Shown: positions 54,318 through 63,944 of the stretch, piece by piece
Layout: each line of letters begins with the position of its first letter
Position numbering within the stretch: the stretch's first letter is position 1
Assembly: GCF_000191065.1 (NCBI RefSeq)
Contig: NZ_GL872283.1
Location: 1,360,497 to 1,424,496 of the forward strand
Source: Prevotella multiformis DSM 16608
GTDB taxonomy: Bacteria; Bacteroidota; Bacteroidia; Bacteroidales; Bacteroidaceae
Reading direction: 5' to 3'
Length of the DNA stretch: 64,000 nt
Made by a program: the position numbers and the translations under genes
The notes under the pieces: model-generated
Database searches by the model: none
What the model was told of the DNA's origin: nothing
What the model saw: the letters and a program-made list of their open reading frames with translations, nothing else

Positions 54318-54947
54318 TTACTTGGTTAAGATTCCGTCGATGACCTTCAGAGAGTTCTCGGTGACAACGAGCACGTCAGCATTCAGAATCTTGTATGAAT
54401 TGACCTGCGCCGCCGTCATCACCTCTGTCTTCTGCAGATTACGAGCCGACAAATATACGTTTTTCTCTACTCCTGGCAAAAGAAGAAGTATCTTCTTGCC
54501 GTCGACTTTCAGATTTTTTGCAATATTTACGAAATCTTTCGTCTTCGGAGCGTCGAAATCGAAATCTTCAACGACAACGATGGCATTCTCCTGTGCCTTG
54601 TAAGCCAATGCAGACTTACGTGCAAGTACCTTTACCTTCTTGTTGAGCTTGAAGCTGTAGTCGCGCGGCTTAGGGCCGAATACACGTCCACCGCCGACGA
54701 GCACCGGTGAATTGATGTCACCGCGGCGCGCACCGCCGCCGCCCTTCTGGCGACCCAGCTTACGGGTAGAACCGGCGTGTTCGCTTCTTTCCTTTGACTT
54801 GGCAGTACCCTGACGCTGGTCAGCGAGATACTGCTTGACAGCAAGATAGAGGACGTGATCGTTAGGCTCAATTCCGAAGACATTCTCGTTAAGAGTTACC
54901 TTGCGGCCGGTCTCCTGACCTTTGATATCTAATACGTTAATATCCAT
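54318..54947 (-). CDS. rplD: Ribosomal protein L4
   Basis: 50S exit-tunnel protein of 209 residues. [20 protein letters not shown] and [20 protein letters not shown] form the tunnel loop region. Its start overlaps the rplC stop by one base. In enterobacteria L4 regulates the S10 operon; this is not testable here. Confidence 0.98.
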   Translation of the reverse strand: MDINVLDIKGQETGRKVTLNENVFGIEPNDHVLYLAVKQYLADQRQGTAKSKERSEHAGSTRKLGRQKGGGGARRGDINSPVLVGGGRVFGPKPRDYSFKLNKKVKVLARKSALAYKAQENAIVVVEDFDFDAPKTKDFVNIAKNLKVDGKKILLLLPGVEKNVYLSARNLQKTEVMTAAQVNSYKILNADVLVVTENSLKVIDGILTK

Positions 54948-55561
54948 TACTTCTTAATTATTACGGTTGAACCATTACATCCAGCTACACTGCCCTTCAC
55001 AAGCAGAAGGTTGTGCTCTGGAATAACCTTTAACACCTGAAGGTTCTGAGTTGTCACTCTGTCGCCTCCCATCTGGCCGGCCATGCGCATGCCCTTGAAG
55101 ACCTTTGCCGGATAAGAACAGGCACCGATAGATCCCGGCTTGCGGGCGCGGTCGTCCTGACCGTGTGTAGACTGGCCTACACCGCCGAATCCGTGACGCT
55201 TCACGACGCCCTGGAAACCTTTACCCTTAGACGTACCTACGATGTCAACGAACTTCGCGTCATTGAACAGCTCAACGGTAATCGTGTCACCGAGGTTGTA
55301 CTCTTCATCAAACTTGAACTCGGCCAAGTGCTTCTTCGGCGTTGTGCCGGCTTTCTTGAAGTGTCCCTGCTGCGGCTTGGAGGTTCTCTTCTCCTTGGCC
55401 TCGCCGAAACCTAACTGAACAGCCTTGTAACCATCTTTCTCAACGGTCTTGATCTGGGTTACAACACAAGGACCAGCTTCGATAACAGTGCACGGTACGT
55501 TCTTACCGTCGGCACTGAAAACGGATGTCATTCCGATTTTCTTTCCTAATAATCCTGGCAT
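54947..55561 (-). CDS. rplC: Ribosomal protein L3
   Basis: 50S core protein near the peptidyl-transferase centre, 204 residues. [40 protein letters not shown] and [19 protein letters not shown] are typical. It follows rpsJ. Confidence 0.98.
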   Translation of the reverse strand: MPGLLGKKIGMTSVFSADGKNVPCTVIEAGPCVVTQIKTVEKDGYKAVQLGFGEAKEKRTSKPQQGHFKKAGTTPKKHLAEFKFDEEYNLGDTITVELFNDAKFVDIVGTSKGKGFQGVVKRHGFGGVGQSTHGQDDRARKPGSIGACSYPAKVFKGMRMAGQMGGDRVTTQNLQVLKVIPEHNLLLVKGSVAGCNGSTVIIKK

Positions 55562-55636
55562 TTCAATTAATTATTTTAAAATGAATGTAAATGCTTTTTT
55601 TGTATTAATTTGCTTCTGATCTGTCAACAGACGGTA

Positions 55637-55942
55637 TTACACCTTGATTTCAACCTCTACGCCTGAGGGAAGCTCAAGCTTCATCAAAGCGTCGACCGTC
55701 TTTGCCGTAGAGCTGTAGATGTCGATGAGCCGCTTGAAATCAGAGAGCTGGAACTGCTCGCGTGACTTCTTGTTGACGAATGTGGAACGGTTTACAGTGT
55801 AAATACGCTTGTGTGTCGGCAATGGAATAGGACCGCTCACGATAGCGCCTGTCGCCTTTACTGCCTTCACGATCTTCTCTGCTGACTTGTCAACCAACTG
55901 GTGGTCGTAAGACTTCAGCTTAATACGAATCTTCTGACTCAT
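55637..55942 (-). CDS. rpsJ: Ribosomal protein S10
   Basis: 30S head protein and NusE partner in transcription antitermination, 101 residues. [40 protein letters not shown] and [19 protein letters not shown] are signature parts. It is first of the S10 genes, about 90 bp after fusA, with a hairpin in between. Confidence 0.98.
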   Translation of the reverse strand: MSQKIRIKLKSYDHQLVDKSAEKIVKAVKATGAIVSGPIPLPTHKRIYTVNRSTFVNKKSREQFQLSDFKRLIDIYSSTAKTVDALMKLELPSGVEVEIKV

Positions 55943-55975
55943 GTCTGGATTTTTATTGATGATTGAATTTTATCT

Positions 55976-56023
55976 AAAGGCGGCCCTCCCATAAGAGTCA
56001 TTCGCTATGGGAGAGCAGCGCCT
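55976..56023 (-). other. Intercistronic hairpin between fusA and rpsJ
   Basis: A two-step stem: AAGGCG with CGCCTT outside, and CTCCCATA with TATGGGAG inside, loop near 55999-56010. It starts 10 nt after the fusA stop. There is no U-run on the minus strand, so an attenuator, processing site or mRNA stabiliser is more likely than a full terminator. Confidence 0.65.
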
Positions 56024-56032
56024 TCCTTTTCT

Positions 56033-58150
56033 TTACTTAACGAGTTCCGAATTGCCTTTCAGCTCATCAAGGATTTCCCTGGCGAGGCCGCTCGAAACAG
56101 GTGAGTGGTGGTCGTACTCCATGGAAGAGGTAGCGCGACCCGACGTGATCGTACGGAGAGCGGTCACATAACCGAACATCTCGGACAGCGGAACCATCGC
56201 CTTCACGATGCGGGCGCCGCTGCGCGCCTCATCCATACCCTGTACAAGACCGCGGCGTTTGTTCAAGTCGCCGATGACGTCACCCATGTTCTCTTCAGGA
56301 GTAACGACCTCCACCTTCATGATCGGTTCCATGAGGACAGGGCCTGCCTTAGGACAGAGCACCTTGAAGGCCTGATGGGCTACAAGCTCGAAGGACAGCT
56401 GGTCGGAGTCAACCGGGTGGAAAGAACCATCCGTCAGCGTCACCTTCATGCCGGTCAACGGGAAACCGCCGAGGACACCGTTGCTCAGGCAGTCCTTGAA
56501 CCCCTTCTCTACGGAAGGAATGAACTCCTTAGGCACGTTACCGCCCTTGACGACATTGATGAACTGCAGGTCGCCCTCAGTGTAATCCTCGTCCTTAGGA
56601 CCGATTGTCACGTCGATGCAAGCGAACTTACCACGACCACCGGACTGCTTCTTGTAAGTCTCACGGCTCTGTGCGGTCTTTGTGATCGCCTCTTTGTAGT
56701 TCACCTGCGGCTTGCCCTGGTTACACTCTACCTTGAACTCACGCTTCAGACGGTCGATGATAATGTCAAGGTGCAGCTCGCCCATACCGGAGATGATGGT
56801 CTGGCCGCTCTGCTCGTCAGTACGTACCGTAAACGTAGGATCCTCCTCTGCGAGCTTGGCAAGACCATTGTCCAGCTTTGCCACGTCGGCCTGGCTCTTC
56901 GGCTCGACAGCAATGGAAATCACCGTGTCAGGGAAGGTCATGGACTCCAGTACGATCGGCGCACTCTCGTCGCAAAGCGTGTCACCGGTGCGGATGTCCT
57001 TGAAGCCGACACCGGCGCCGATGTCGCCGGCGTCAATCGATTCCATCGGAATCTCCTTGTTGGAGTTCATCTGGAACAGACGGCTGATGCGCTCCTTCTT
57101 GCCAGAACGCGGGTTGTAGACATAAGAGCCTGCAACGACCTTTCCGGAATAGACACGGAAGAACACCAGACGGCCCATGAACGGATCGGTAGCGATCTTG
57201 AATGCCAGCGCAGCCGTAGGATCATTCTCGCTCGGCTTACGGTCTTCTTCCTCTTCCGTATTCGGGTTCGTGCCGACGATCGCCGGAGTATCCAGTGGAG
57301 AAGGCAGGAAAGCACAAACATAGTCGAGCAGCGGCTGTACGCCCTTGTTCTTGTAGGAAGAGCCGAGCAGCATCGGACAGCACTCCATGGCGATACAGCC
57401 CTTGCGAATCGCTGCGATGATCTTCTCCTCGGGGACATCCTTCCCCTCGAGGTACAGTTCCATCACTTCGTCATCGAAGTTGGCAGCCCCCTCGAGCAGC
57501 TTGTCGCGCCATTCAGCGGCCTCGTCAGCAAGGTCGGCCGGGATCTCCTCGACATCATATTCCGCACCCATCGTCTCATCGTGCCACAGGATAGCCTTCA
57601 TCTTGACCAGGTCTACGACACCCTTGAAGTTCTCCTCAGCGCCGATAGGGATCTGGATGGCGATCGGGTTGGCACCCAGGATGTCCTTCATCTGCTGTAC
57701 CGTCTCGAAGAAGTCGGCGCCGGAACGGTCCATCTTGTTCACGTAACCGATACGCGGAACGTTGTATTTGTCGGCCTGACGCCATACCGTCTCCGACTGC
57801 GGCTGAACGCCGTCGGCAGCAGAGTAAGTGGCAACAGCACCGTCGAGGACACGGAGCGAACGTTCCACCTCAGCGGTGAAGTCGACGTGTCCCGGAGTAT
57901 CAATCAAGTTAATCTTGTAAGACTTGCCGAGGTAGTTCCAGTTACAGGTGGTCGCAGCCGATGTAATGGTGATACCGCGCTCCTGCTCCTGTGCCATCCA
58001 GTCCATCGTGGCAGCACCATCATGAACTTCACCGATCTTATGCGTCTTACCTGTGTAGAAAAGAATACGCTCAGACGTGGTCGTCTTACCGGCGTCGATG
58101 TGCGCCATGATACCGATATTACGAGTCAAATGTAAATCGTGATTTGCCAT
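56033..58150 (-). CDS. fusA: Elongation factor G
   Basis: Translocation GTPase, 705 residues. GTPase motifs: [20 protein letters not shown] (G1), [17 protein letters not shown] (G3) and [10 protein letters not shown] (G4). Domains II-V follow, ending in [20 protein letters not shown]. It is co-directional with rpsG and rpsJ, the str-S10 join. No tuf copy is present here, so EF-Tu is encoded elsewhere. Confidence 0.98.
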   Translation of the reverse strand: MANHDLHLTRNIGIMAHIDAGKTTTSERILFYTGKTHKIGEVHDGAATMDWMAQEQERGITITSAATTCNWNYLGKSYKINLIDTPGHVDFTAEVERSLRVLDGAVATYSAADGVQPQSETVWRQADKYNVPRIGYVNKMDRSGADFFETVQQMKDILGANPIAIQIPIGAEENFKGVVDLVKMKAILWHDETMGAEYDVEEIPADLADEAAEWRDKLLEGAANFDDEVMELYLEGKDVPEEKIIAAIRKGCIAMECCPMLLGSSYKNKGVQPLLDYVCAFLPSPLDTPAIVGTNPNTEEEEDRKPSENDPTAALAFKIATDPFMGRLVFFRVYSGKVVAGSYVYNPRSGKKERISRLFQMNSNKEIPMESIDAGDIGAGVGFKDIRTGDTLCDESAPIVLESMTFPDTVISIAVEPKSQADVAKLDNGLAKLAEEDPTFTVRTDEQSGQTIISGMGELHLDIIIDRLKREFKVECNQGKPQVNYKEAITKTAQSRETYKKQSGGRGKFACIDVTIGPKDEDYTEGDLQFINVVKGGNVPKEFIPSVEKGFKDCLSNGVLGGFPLTGMKVTLTDGSFHPVDSDQLSFELVAHQAFKVLCPKAGPVLMEPIMKVEVVTPEENMGDVIGDLNKRRGLVQGMDEARSGARIVKAMVPLSEMFGYVTALRTITSGRATSSMEYDHHSPVSSGLAREILDELKGNSELVK

Positions 58151-58178
58151 TTTCTTTTACCTTATTATAATAACTTGA

Positions 58179-58655
58179 TTAGAATCTGAAGTGAGCAAAT
58201 GCACGGTTAGCCTCTGCCATGCGGTGCATGTCTTCCTTGCGCTTGTAAGCACCGCCCTGGTTGTTGAAGGCATCCATAATCTCCGATGCGAGCTTGTCGG
58301 CCATACTCTTGCCGCCGCGCTTGCGGGCAAAGGCAATCATATTCTTCATCGAAACGCTCTCCTTGCGGTCCGGACGGATTTCCGTCGGCACCTGGAAAGT
58401 GGCACCGCCGATACGGCGGCTCTTCACCTCCACCTGCGGGGTGATGTTGTCGAGTGCCTGCTTCCACACCTCGAGCGGAGACTTCTCCTCGCTCTTCATC
58501 TTGCCGCCTACGATGTCGAGGGCTGCATAGAAGATTTCGTATGAGGTGTTCTTCTTACCGTCATACATCAAGTGATTTACGAACTTTGACACCTTCTGGT
58601 CGTTGAACTTCGGATCCGGAAGGACTACACGCTTCTTTGGTTTTGCTTTTCTCAT
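58179..58655 (-). CDS. rpsG: Ribosomal protein S7
   Basis: Primary 16S-binding head protein, 158 residues. [40 protein letters not shown] and [20 protein letters not shown] are characteristic. It ends 28 bp before fusA starts. Confidence 0.98.
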   Translation of the reverse strand: MRKAKPKKRVVLPDPKFNDQKVSKFVNHLMYDGKKNTSYEIFYAALDIVGGKMKSEEKSPLEVWKQALDNITPQVEVKSRRIGGATFQVPTEIRPDRKESVSMKNMIAFARKRGGKSMADKLASEIMDAFNNQGGAYKRKEDMHRMAEANRAFAHFRF

Positions 58656-58795
58656 TTTAATTTTAAACTTTAATTCTGCGGAGGCTGTCGTCTTTTTCGT
58701 TCTTCAACACCCTCACCTGGGCGTTTACTCAACCTTTGTGATTACAAATCTCCAGCAAAACTGTTTGTTTTTAGTTGCTTCTTTTGAAGAGCCTC

Positions 58796-58825
58796 GGTGC
58801 ATCGGCCATCACCGGCCGTTGCACC
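58796..58825 (-). other. Intercistronic hairpin between rpsL and rpsG
   Basis: Inside the 196-bp rpsL-rpsG spacer, a 12-bp stem with one mismatch pairs 58796-58807 with 58814-58825 around a 6-nt loop. It lies about 27 nt after the rpsL stop and has no U-run. Candidate roles are attenuation, RNA processing or autoregulator binding. Confidence 0.65.
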
Positions 58826-58851
58826 CCGGCTTTATGGATTGAAGTCTCCTG

Positions 58852-59235
58852 TTACTTCTTGCCAGCTTTAGGACGCTTTGCACCGTACTTGGAGCGGCGC
58901 TGCGTACGGTTGGCGACACCTGCGGTATCGAGCGTACCGCGAACGATGTGATAACGTACACCAGGAAGGTCCTTCACGCGGCCGCCACGGACGAGTACGA
59001 TACTGTGCTCCTGCAGGTTGTGACCCTCTCCCGGAATGTAGGAGTTCACCTCCTTCTGGTTGGTCAGACGGACACGGGCAACCTTGCGCATTGCTGAATT
59101 AGGCTTCTTAGGAGTCGTAGTGTAAACACGAACACACACGCCACGACGCTGCGGACAGTTGTCCAAAGCCGGAGACTTGCTCTTGTCTACGATGTCCTTT
59201 CTGCCTTTTCTTACTAATTGTGAAATAGTAGGCAT
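58852..59235 (-). CDS. rpsL: Ribosomal protein S12
   Basis: Decoding-centre protein of 127 residues. [38 protein letters not shown] and [20 protein letters not shown] are present. The two Lys positions whose mutation gives streptomycin resistance (in TPKKPNSA and GGRVKDLP) are wild type. It is the first gene of the large minus-strand operon. Confidence 0.98.
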   Translation of the reverse strand: MPTISQLVRKGRKDIVDKSKSPALDNCPQRRGVCVRVYTTTPKKPNSAMRKVARVRLTNQKEVNSYIPGEGHNLQEHSIVLVRGGRVKDLPGVRYHIVRGTLDTAGVANRTQRRSKYGAKRPKAGKK

Positions 59236-59343
59236 GATTTTTACTTTTTATTGTTATGTATTTATTTTGTTTATTTTCAATCCATTACGAACGCAAGCTG
59301 AACGCTTAAAAAGCCTTATAATCTGCTCTGTCGTTTCGGGTTG

Positions 59344-59351
59344 CAAAGGTA
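59344..59351 (-). promoter_or_regulatory. Promoter -7 box of the str/S10 operon
   Basis: TACCTTTG on the minus strand with a leader of about 109 nt to rpsL. This is the main candidate promoter for the whole ribosomal cluster. Confidence 0.7.
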
Positions 59352-59429
59352 CAAAGATTCCCTTAAATGACCTAATAATAAGAAAAAGAATAATTCCCCG
59401 CGCCTCTCATGTTAACAATAAATAACTTT

Positions 59430-60485
59430 TTATTCATTATTTAACGTATCTGCTGGAGTATTCTTTGTATCGACTTCTTGGACAAAGCAGTTCCTGCCCA
59501 AATCTATCGTGTAAATTTTTGCAGCGTCTGCTTCTGCACTTTCCTCATCATAAGTCAGCATAACAGTCCATATCCTGCGCTGAACGGTATCAATATAATA
59601 TATCTGCTCATAAGCCGACAGGGTCTCGGCATTGTTATAATATTCATAACAGAGAACAGAGTCGGTAACCTTATCATTTACAGACAACAAGGCATAGACT
59701 TTTATGTATTCTTCCGATTTACGTTTCTCTTTACGCTTCTTGAACAACAATTTATGTGCTGCATCCAACTGCACCACCGGCATACGGAGACTGGAGGACA
59801 AAAGGTAATAATCCACTCTCAGACAATCAAGTACACAATCCTCCCTGCCTGCAGCACAAGAGCCATTAACCCGATCAGAGAAGTCCGGCAAAGACACCAG
59901 ACTGTCTCCCAGCACTTCAAGAAACTTTTTATTGTTTCTGCCTGATATATTCATAAGATACTCACCTGTATCCTTCGGAGCATCCTGCACCTTAAAACTG
60001 TCGGTTTGTATCCATTTCCCGTTTGTCAGCAGATATGTCTTATAAACAGCATTACTGTCTGGCTGGAATTCATCCCCTTTTATGTCCTTGACCATTTCCT
60101 TGTTCAAGGCAATGGCAAAAACGTCATATCGCGTTATTCTCGCATTGATATAGCGTTCCATGTCTTTTTCGTATCTGTACGCCTGTTCGGCGTCTTTGCC
60201 CTTCCAATAGCCATTCTTATTATATACATCCCAGAAATTTCGTTCTTTCTCCGTGCGACCAAGAAAATAAACCACATATAACTCAGTGTTGTTTTCGCCG
60301 GAAAAACAAGGCAACATAATCTGTTCGCCATCCGCAAACCTCAATGCCGAAGTCCTGTCATTGATGTTCAGGAAGTTCTTGACATCATCTTCTGCGTTCC
60401 CTCTCAGAATATGCCCTGCCGAAGCCACGCTGCTGGCATACCCCCAAAAAGGTAAAATCATCAACAAAAACAATAAGACTTTCAT
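59430..60485 (-). CDS. Uncharacterised exported protein
   Basis: A 351-residue protein with a signal peptide (MKVLLFLLMILPFWGYASS), no lipobox and no later membrane helix, so it is probably periplasmic or on the cell surface. A Cys cluster (NGSCAAGREDCVLDCLR, about residues 208-224) and a very basic segment (LLFKKRKEKRKSEE) stand out, with many Tyr residues. I do not recognise a family. It is co-directional with, and 23 bp downstream of, the next exported protein gene; the two probably form one operon. It ends 194 bp before rpsL. Confidence 0.75.
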   Translation of the reverse strand: MKVLLFLLMILPFWGYASSVASAGHILRGNAEDDVKNFLNINDRTSALRFADGEQIMLPCFSGENNTELYVVYFLGRTEKERNFWDVYNKNGYWKGKDAEQAYRYEKDMERYINARITRYDVFAIALNKEMVKDIKGDEFQPDSNAVYKTYLLTNGKWIQTDSFKVQDAPKDTGEYLMNISGRNNKKFLEVLGDSLVSLPDFSDRVNGSCAAGREDCVLDCLRVDYYLLSSSLRMPVVQLDAAHKLLFKKRKEKRKSEEYIKVYALLSVNDKVTDSVLCYEYYNNAETLSAYEQIYYIDTVQRRIWTVMLTYDEESAEADAAKIYTIDLGRNCFVQEVDTKNTPADTLNNE

Positions 60486-60508
60486 ACTCGTTTTTCTTTT
60501 CGTTTACC

Positions 60509-61183
60509 TTACAGTGGCTTCTCCACAACTACTATATGCCTGCGCTCCTGTTGCTTCCAATATTGTATTGCAACCGTCCTATACTTTATTTGAGGATAGG
60601 CATGTAGCTGCCTGAAAGATGCAAAATCTTTATCTTTCATGGCAAGAACGTCCTTTGCCTGCTCAATATACTCCGGACAACATTCCTTATACTCGGTCTG
60701 TCTTTCCAGAATATTGTTATAGTACATCTTTTGAAACTGCAAAGACAACCCTTTAACAGCCCCCCAGTGATGCCTGTATAAATATTCCTCCTGTTCTTGA
60801 GAAGTCCAGAGGAAATACTTTTGTTTCATACGCTTCTCCAATCTGCTTCTTTCAGAAGAAAATTCCAACCATACAGCAGGTGTGTCGTCTGTCGTTTCCT
60901 GCTTGACACCGATAACAATCGTTTCCTGCAGATTTACAACATGGATGTCCTCCGGGAAGAAAAGACCTGCTCCATCAAGCGTGAAGTATGTCTGTGGCAT
61001 GATATATAAAGTATCATTTCGTTCTTCAAACATGAAATCTTCTTTGTCAGCATCAAGTAAATACAATACAATGCCATCAAAGACATACAAATCGCCTTTC
61101 CATACGCAACCTGCCGTACTTTTCTGTATCAAACTGCTCAACAGAATGAACAAGACCAACACTTTCCTCATCCTATTCATCAT
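60509..61183 (-). CDS. Uncharacterised exported protein
   Basis: A 224-residue protein starting MMNRMRKVLVLFILLSSLIQ. The signal region ends STAGC, a weak lipobox-like site, so it may be either a lipoprotein or simply secreted. The remainder includes VFDGIVLYLLDADKEDFMFE, WLEFSSERSRLEKRMKQKYF and YRTVAIQYWKQQERRHIVVV, with no motif I can name. It lies directly upstream of the 351-residue exported protein gene. A possible small ORF at 61254-61391 precedes it. Confidence 0.72.
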   Translation of the reverse strand: MMNRMRKVLVLFILLSSLIQKSTAGCVWKGDLYVFDGIVLYLLDADKEDFMFEERNDTLYIMPQTYFTLDGAGLFFPEDIHVVNLQETIVIGVKQETTDDTPAVWLEFSSERSRLEKRMKQKYFLWTSQEQEEYLYRHHWGAVKGLSLQFQKMYYNNILERQTEYKECCPEYIEQAKDVLAMKDKDFASFRQLHAYPQIKYRTVAIQYWKQQERRHIVVVEKPL

Positions 61184-61253
61184 ACACTTAGCTTTTAGTT
61201 GATGATACTACCCTACGGCACGCTTTAAGCCTACAAGTCTCTTGCCACAGACC

Positions 61254-61391
61254 TCATACTCTACGGATCACAAGTACCTCATAATCAGAGCTATCACCCA
61301 TTTTCTCAACATGCAGGACTCTCCTACCTTGACTTTCCCTTCCATCAGCACGGCAAAAGAGAACCTCCACCAGTACAAAAAGTTTCATCAT
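61254..61391 (-). CDS. Possible 45-residue small protein
   Basis: A short frame beginning ATG-ATG at 61391 and 61388 (MMKLFVLVEVLFCRADGRES ... DSSDYEVLVIRRV). It is preceded by a TATTTTTG box at 61410-61417, 18 nt away. It lies 70 bp upstream of the exported protein gene at 61183. No family is recognised, and a chance frame cannot be excluded. Confidence 0.3.
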   Translation of the reverse strand: MMKLFVLVEVLFCRADGRESQGRRVLHVEKMGDSSDYEVLVIRRV

Positions 61392-61417
61392 GATGGTTTT
61401 ATGCCTGCACAAAAATA

Positions 61418-61850
61418 GACTTTAATTTCTGAAAAACAAAGAAACAGAAAGAAAAAATGTCTTATACTTTGTAAGGGAGGAAGTAAACATCTTAGCCACA
61501 ACACCTTACTTTAGTGGATAAAAGATAAATAGTGCTGCCCAATAAACATTTCCCATATAAAGCTATTAGTGTCTTACTATATACATCATAATGGCCATAA
61601 TGAACCACTCCTCCCACCTTCAGCCGATGTGGTGTTGCCAATCTCATGTGGTGTCATTGGTAAACACCAATGGTGTTGAGTGCTAAACACCAATGGTAAT
61701 GGGTGCTAAACACCATACAACACGTTGCCGATGTAGAATCAACTTGCAGTTTCCCCCTGAGAGAACGGCATCCGATAGGTTCTCCGTTTTGCTCTGGAAA
61801 AAACAAAGAAATTTTCTGTTCCGTCCGCTGCGTTATCCACGGATTTTATG
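61418..61850. other. Intergenic with a 23-bp repeat cluster
   Basis: No gene is supported. The notable content is the TAAACACCAATGG-type repeat at 61661-61716 and the promoter of the sulfatase-type gene at its right end. Confidence 0.5.
61661..61716. repeat. 23-bp tandem repeat
   Basis: Two full units (61661-61683 and 61684-61706) and a partial third from 61707 share TAAACACCAATGGT and GTGC ends. A degenerate copy with GGTGTCATTGG precedes them. CACCAATGGTG-type inverted pieces inside give hairpin potential. Confidence 0.75.
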
Positions 61851-61858
61851 TAATTTTG
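61851..61858 (+). promoter_or_regulatory. Promoter -7 box of the LTA-synthase-like gene
   Basis: TAATTTTG matches TAnnTTTG and lies 10 bp before the ATG at 61869, so the leader is almost absent. Confidence 0.55.
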
Positions 61859-61868
61859 CAGAAAACAA

Positions 61869-63944
61869 ATGACGATGAACAAGAACAAACTGATCTACAG
61901 AAACCCTGTATTCCTCATCGAGACCCGCTTTCTGAAATTGTATATGCTCGCAGGATTTCTCCTGCGGATCATCCTGATGTACACTGCACCCGGTGATGCC
62001 TCTTTCACCATCGGAGAGACGGTCAGGCTGCTGGGCATCGGCCTGCTTGCCGACTTCGGCATGGCCGTCCTGCTCGCCTTGCCGCTGCAGATCCTCTACC
62101 TCGGACTGAACGAGGGGAAATACCACCGCATCGTGGGATGGGTGATAGAAGTGCTGCTGGCCGCGGCCTTCGTCTACGTGCTGTGCTTCCATACCATCTT
62201 CCACGAGTATGGCGGCGGTGCGCCCAAGATAGCCCGCATCTTCCTGGGCTGGAAGCTGTTCAGCTTCTCCATCCGCTTTTTCGTCCCGAAGACAAGGGAG
62301 ACCTGGCGGCGGATTTCCCTCTACTTCGCCTGGGCGGTGTACGTCTTCCTGTTTCTGTGCGTCACCGCAGGGGAATACATCTTCTGGGGAGAGTTCGGGG
62401 TGAGGTACAACTTCATCGCCGTAGACTATCTGGTCTACACGCACGAGGTGATCGGGAACATCATGGAGTCGTATGCCATCATCCCCATGATCGGCGTCAC
62501 GCTGCTTCTCACGGCAGGCATCATCTTCCTCCAGTCGCGCCATTACAGGCCGAAGATTACCCGGCTTTACAATGCAAAGATGCTCACCGTGCATCTGGCC
62601 CTGTATGCGGTCTTTGCAGCGACCGCCTACCTCATGCTATGGGGCACGCACAGTCTGCAGAGCGACAACCAGTATGTCACCCAACTGGAACAGAACGGGG
62701 CGTGCGACTTCGTCATCGCCTTCCAGAGCAACAAGCTGGACTACGACAAATTCTACGCCATGCTGCACCGGCAGGAGTGTGTGAGACTGTACCGGCAGCT
62801 AAGCGGACTGGACGAGAACGGCAGGAAGACCGTCGGCGACAGTCTCGGGGCACAGCGTCCGAACATCGTCCTGATCACCGTGGAAAGCCTCAGCGCCGAC
62901 TTCCTCACACGATACGGGAACCGGCAGAACCTCACGCCGCAGCTGGACAGGCTCATGCAGGGAAGCCTTGTCTTCGACAGCCTCTATGCCGCCGGCAACA
63001 GGACGGTGAGGGGACTGGAAGCCCTGTCGCTCTGTCTGCCGCCGAGTGCAGGGGAGAGCATCATCAAGCGGAAAGCCAACCGGATGGGAAACCTGTCCGT
63101 AGGCAGCGTGCTGTCGCGCATAGGCTACAAGTCGCAGTTCATCTACGGCGGCGACAGCTACTTTGACAATATGGGCGACTTCTTCAGCCATAACGGCTAT
63201 GAGGTCATCGACAGGAAAGACATCCCGGACAGCCAGGTGACCTTCGCCAACATCTGGGGTGTCTGCGACGAGGATATCTTCAGGAAAAGCCTGCAGGTAT
63301 TTGATGCCGACTGCCGTTCGGGGCATCCCTTCTTTGCACAGATCATGACCACCAGCAACCACCGCCCCTACACCTACCCTGCCGGACGGATAAAGGTGGA
63401 CGGCGACCCCAACACCCGGGAGGCTGCCGTGAAATACACCGACTATGCCATCGGCAGGTTCATCGCCGAGGCGAAGAGGAAAGCCTGGTTCAGGAACACG
63501 GTGTTCATCGTCATCGCCGACCACTGCGCCTCCAGCGCGGGAAAGACATCGCTGCCCATCGACCGTTACCACATTCCGTGCCTGGTCTATGCCCCGGGCA
63601 TAGTACGGCCGGGGAAAGTCGGGAAACTCTGCTCGCAGATTGACCTCATGCCGACCGTCCTCTCCCTACTCCATCTGCAGAGCCGTGTGAGTTTCGCCGG
63701 GCAGGACGTATTCTCCCCGAGCTACCATCCCCGGGCGTTCATGGCGACTTATCAGGATCTGGGCTATCTGGAGGGCAGCCGCCTGACCGTACTCTCTCCG
63801 GTCCGCAACATACGGCAATACGCCGTGCGCCCGCTGCCGGACGGCACCTGCGACGAGCAGCCTGTCAGACGGACAGACCGAAACCTCGTCCGCAAGGCGC
63901 AGGCCTACTACCAGTATACGAACCTGTATGTGAAAGCGAAGTAG
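61869..63944 (+). CDS. LTA-synthase family phosphoglycerol transferase (sulfatase superfamily)
   Basis: Inner membrane enzyme with an extracytoplasmic alkaline-phosphatase-like domain, 691 residues. Five membrane segments lie in the first ~260 residues (including LYMLAGFLLRIILMYTAP and VIEVLLAAAFVYVLCFHTIF). The catalytic domain starts NIVLITVESLSADFLTRYG. The conserved Thr nucleophile is likely in AAGNRTVRGLEALSL, and IVIADHCASSAG plus HIPCLVYAPGI are the metal-binding end. Bacteroidales members are thought to modify surface glycans or lipids with phosphoglycerol or phosphoethanolamine. An alternative start is Met-3 (61875). Confidence 0.92.
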   Translation: MTMNKNKLIYRNPVFLIETRFLKLYMLAGFLLRIILMYTAPGDASFTIGETVRLLGIGLLADFGMAVLLALPLQILYLGLNEGKYHRIVGWVIEVLLAAAFVYVLCFHTIFHEYGGGAPKIARIFLGWKLFSFSIRFFVPKTRETWRRISLYFAWAVYVFLFLCVTAGEYIFWGEFGVRYNFIAVDYLVYTHEVIGNIMESYAIIPMIGVTLLLTAGIIFLQSRHYRPKITRLYNAKMLTVHLALYAVFAATAYLMLWGTHSLQSDNQYVTQLEQNGACDFVIAFQSNKLDYDKFYAMLHRQECVRLYRQLSGLDENGRKTVGDSLGAQRPNIVLITVESLSADFLTRYGNRQNLTPQLDRLMQGSLVFDSLYAAGNRTVRGLEALSLCLPPSAGESIIKRKANRMGNLSVGSVLSRIGYKSQFIYGGDSYFDNMGDFFSHNGYEVIDRKDIPDSQVTFANIWGVCDEDIFRKSLQVFDADCRSGHPFFAQIMTTSNHRPYTYPAGRIKVDGDPNTREAAVKYTDYAIGRFIAEAKRKAWFRNTVFIVIADHCASSAGKTSLPIDRYHIPCLVYAPGIVRPGKVGKLCSQIDLMPTVLSLLHLQSRVSFAGQDVFSPSYHPRAFMATYQDLGYLEGSRLTVLSPVRNIRQYAVRPLPDGTCDEQPVRRTDRNLVRKAQAYYQYTNLYVKAK

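Noticed and set aside
56105..58135. 676-codon open frame on the plus strand opposite fusA
   Set aside because: It is an antisense shadow of EF-G caused by biased codon use; no start context, no family motifs.
62138..63166. 342-codon frame in another phase of the LTA-synthase-like gene
   Set aside because: Arg/His-rich shadow of a high-GC gene; the other frame has the membrane helices and catalytic motifs.
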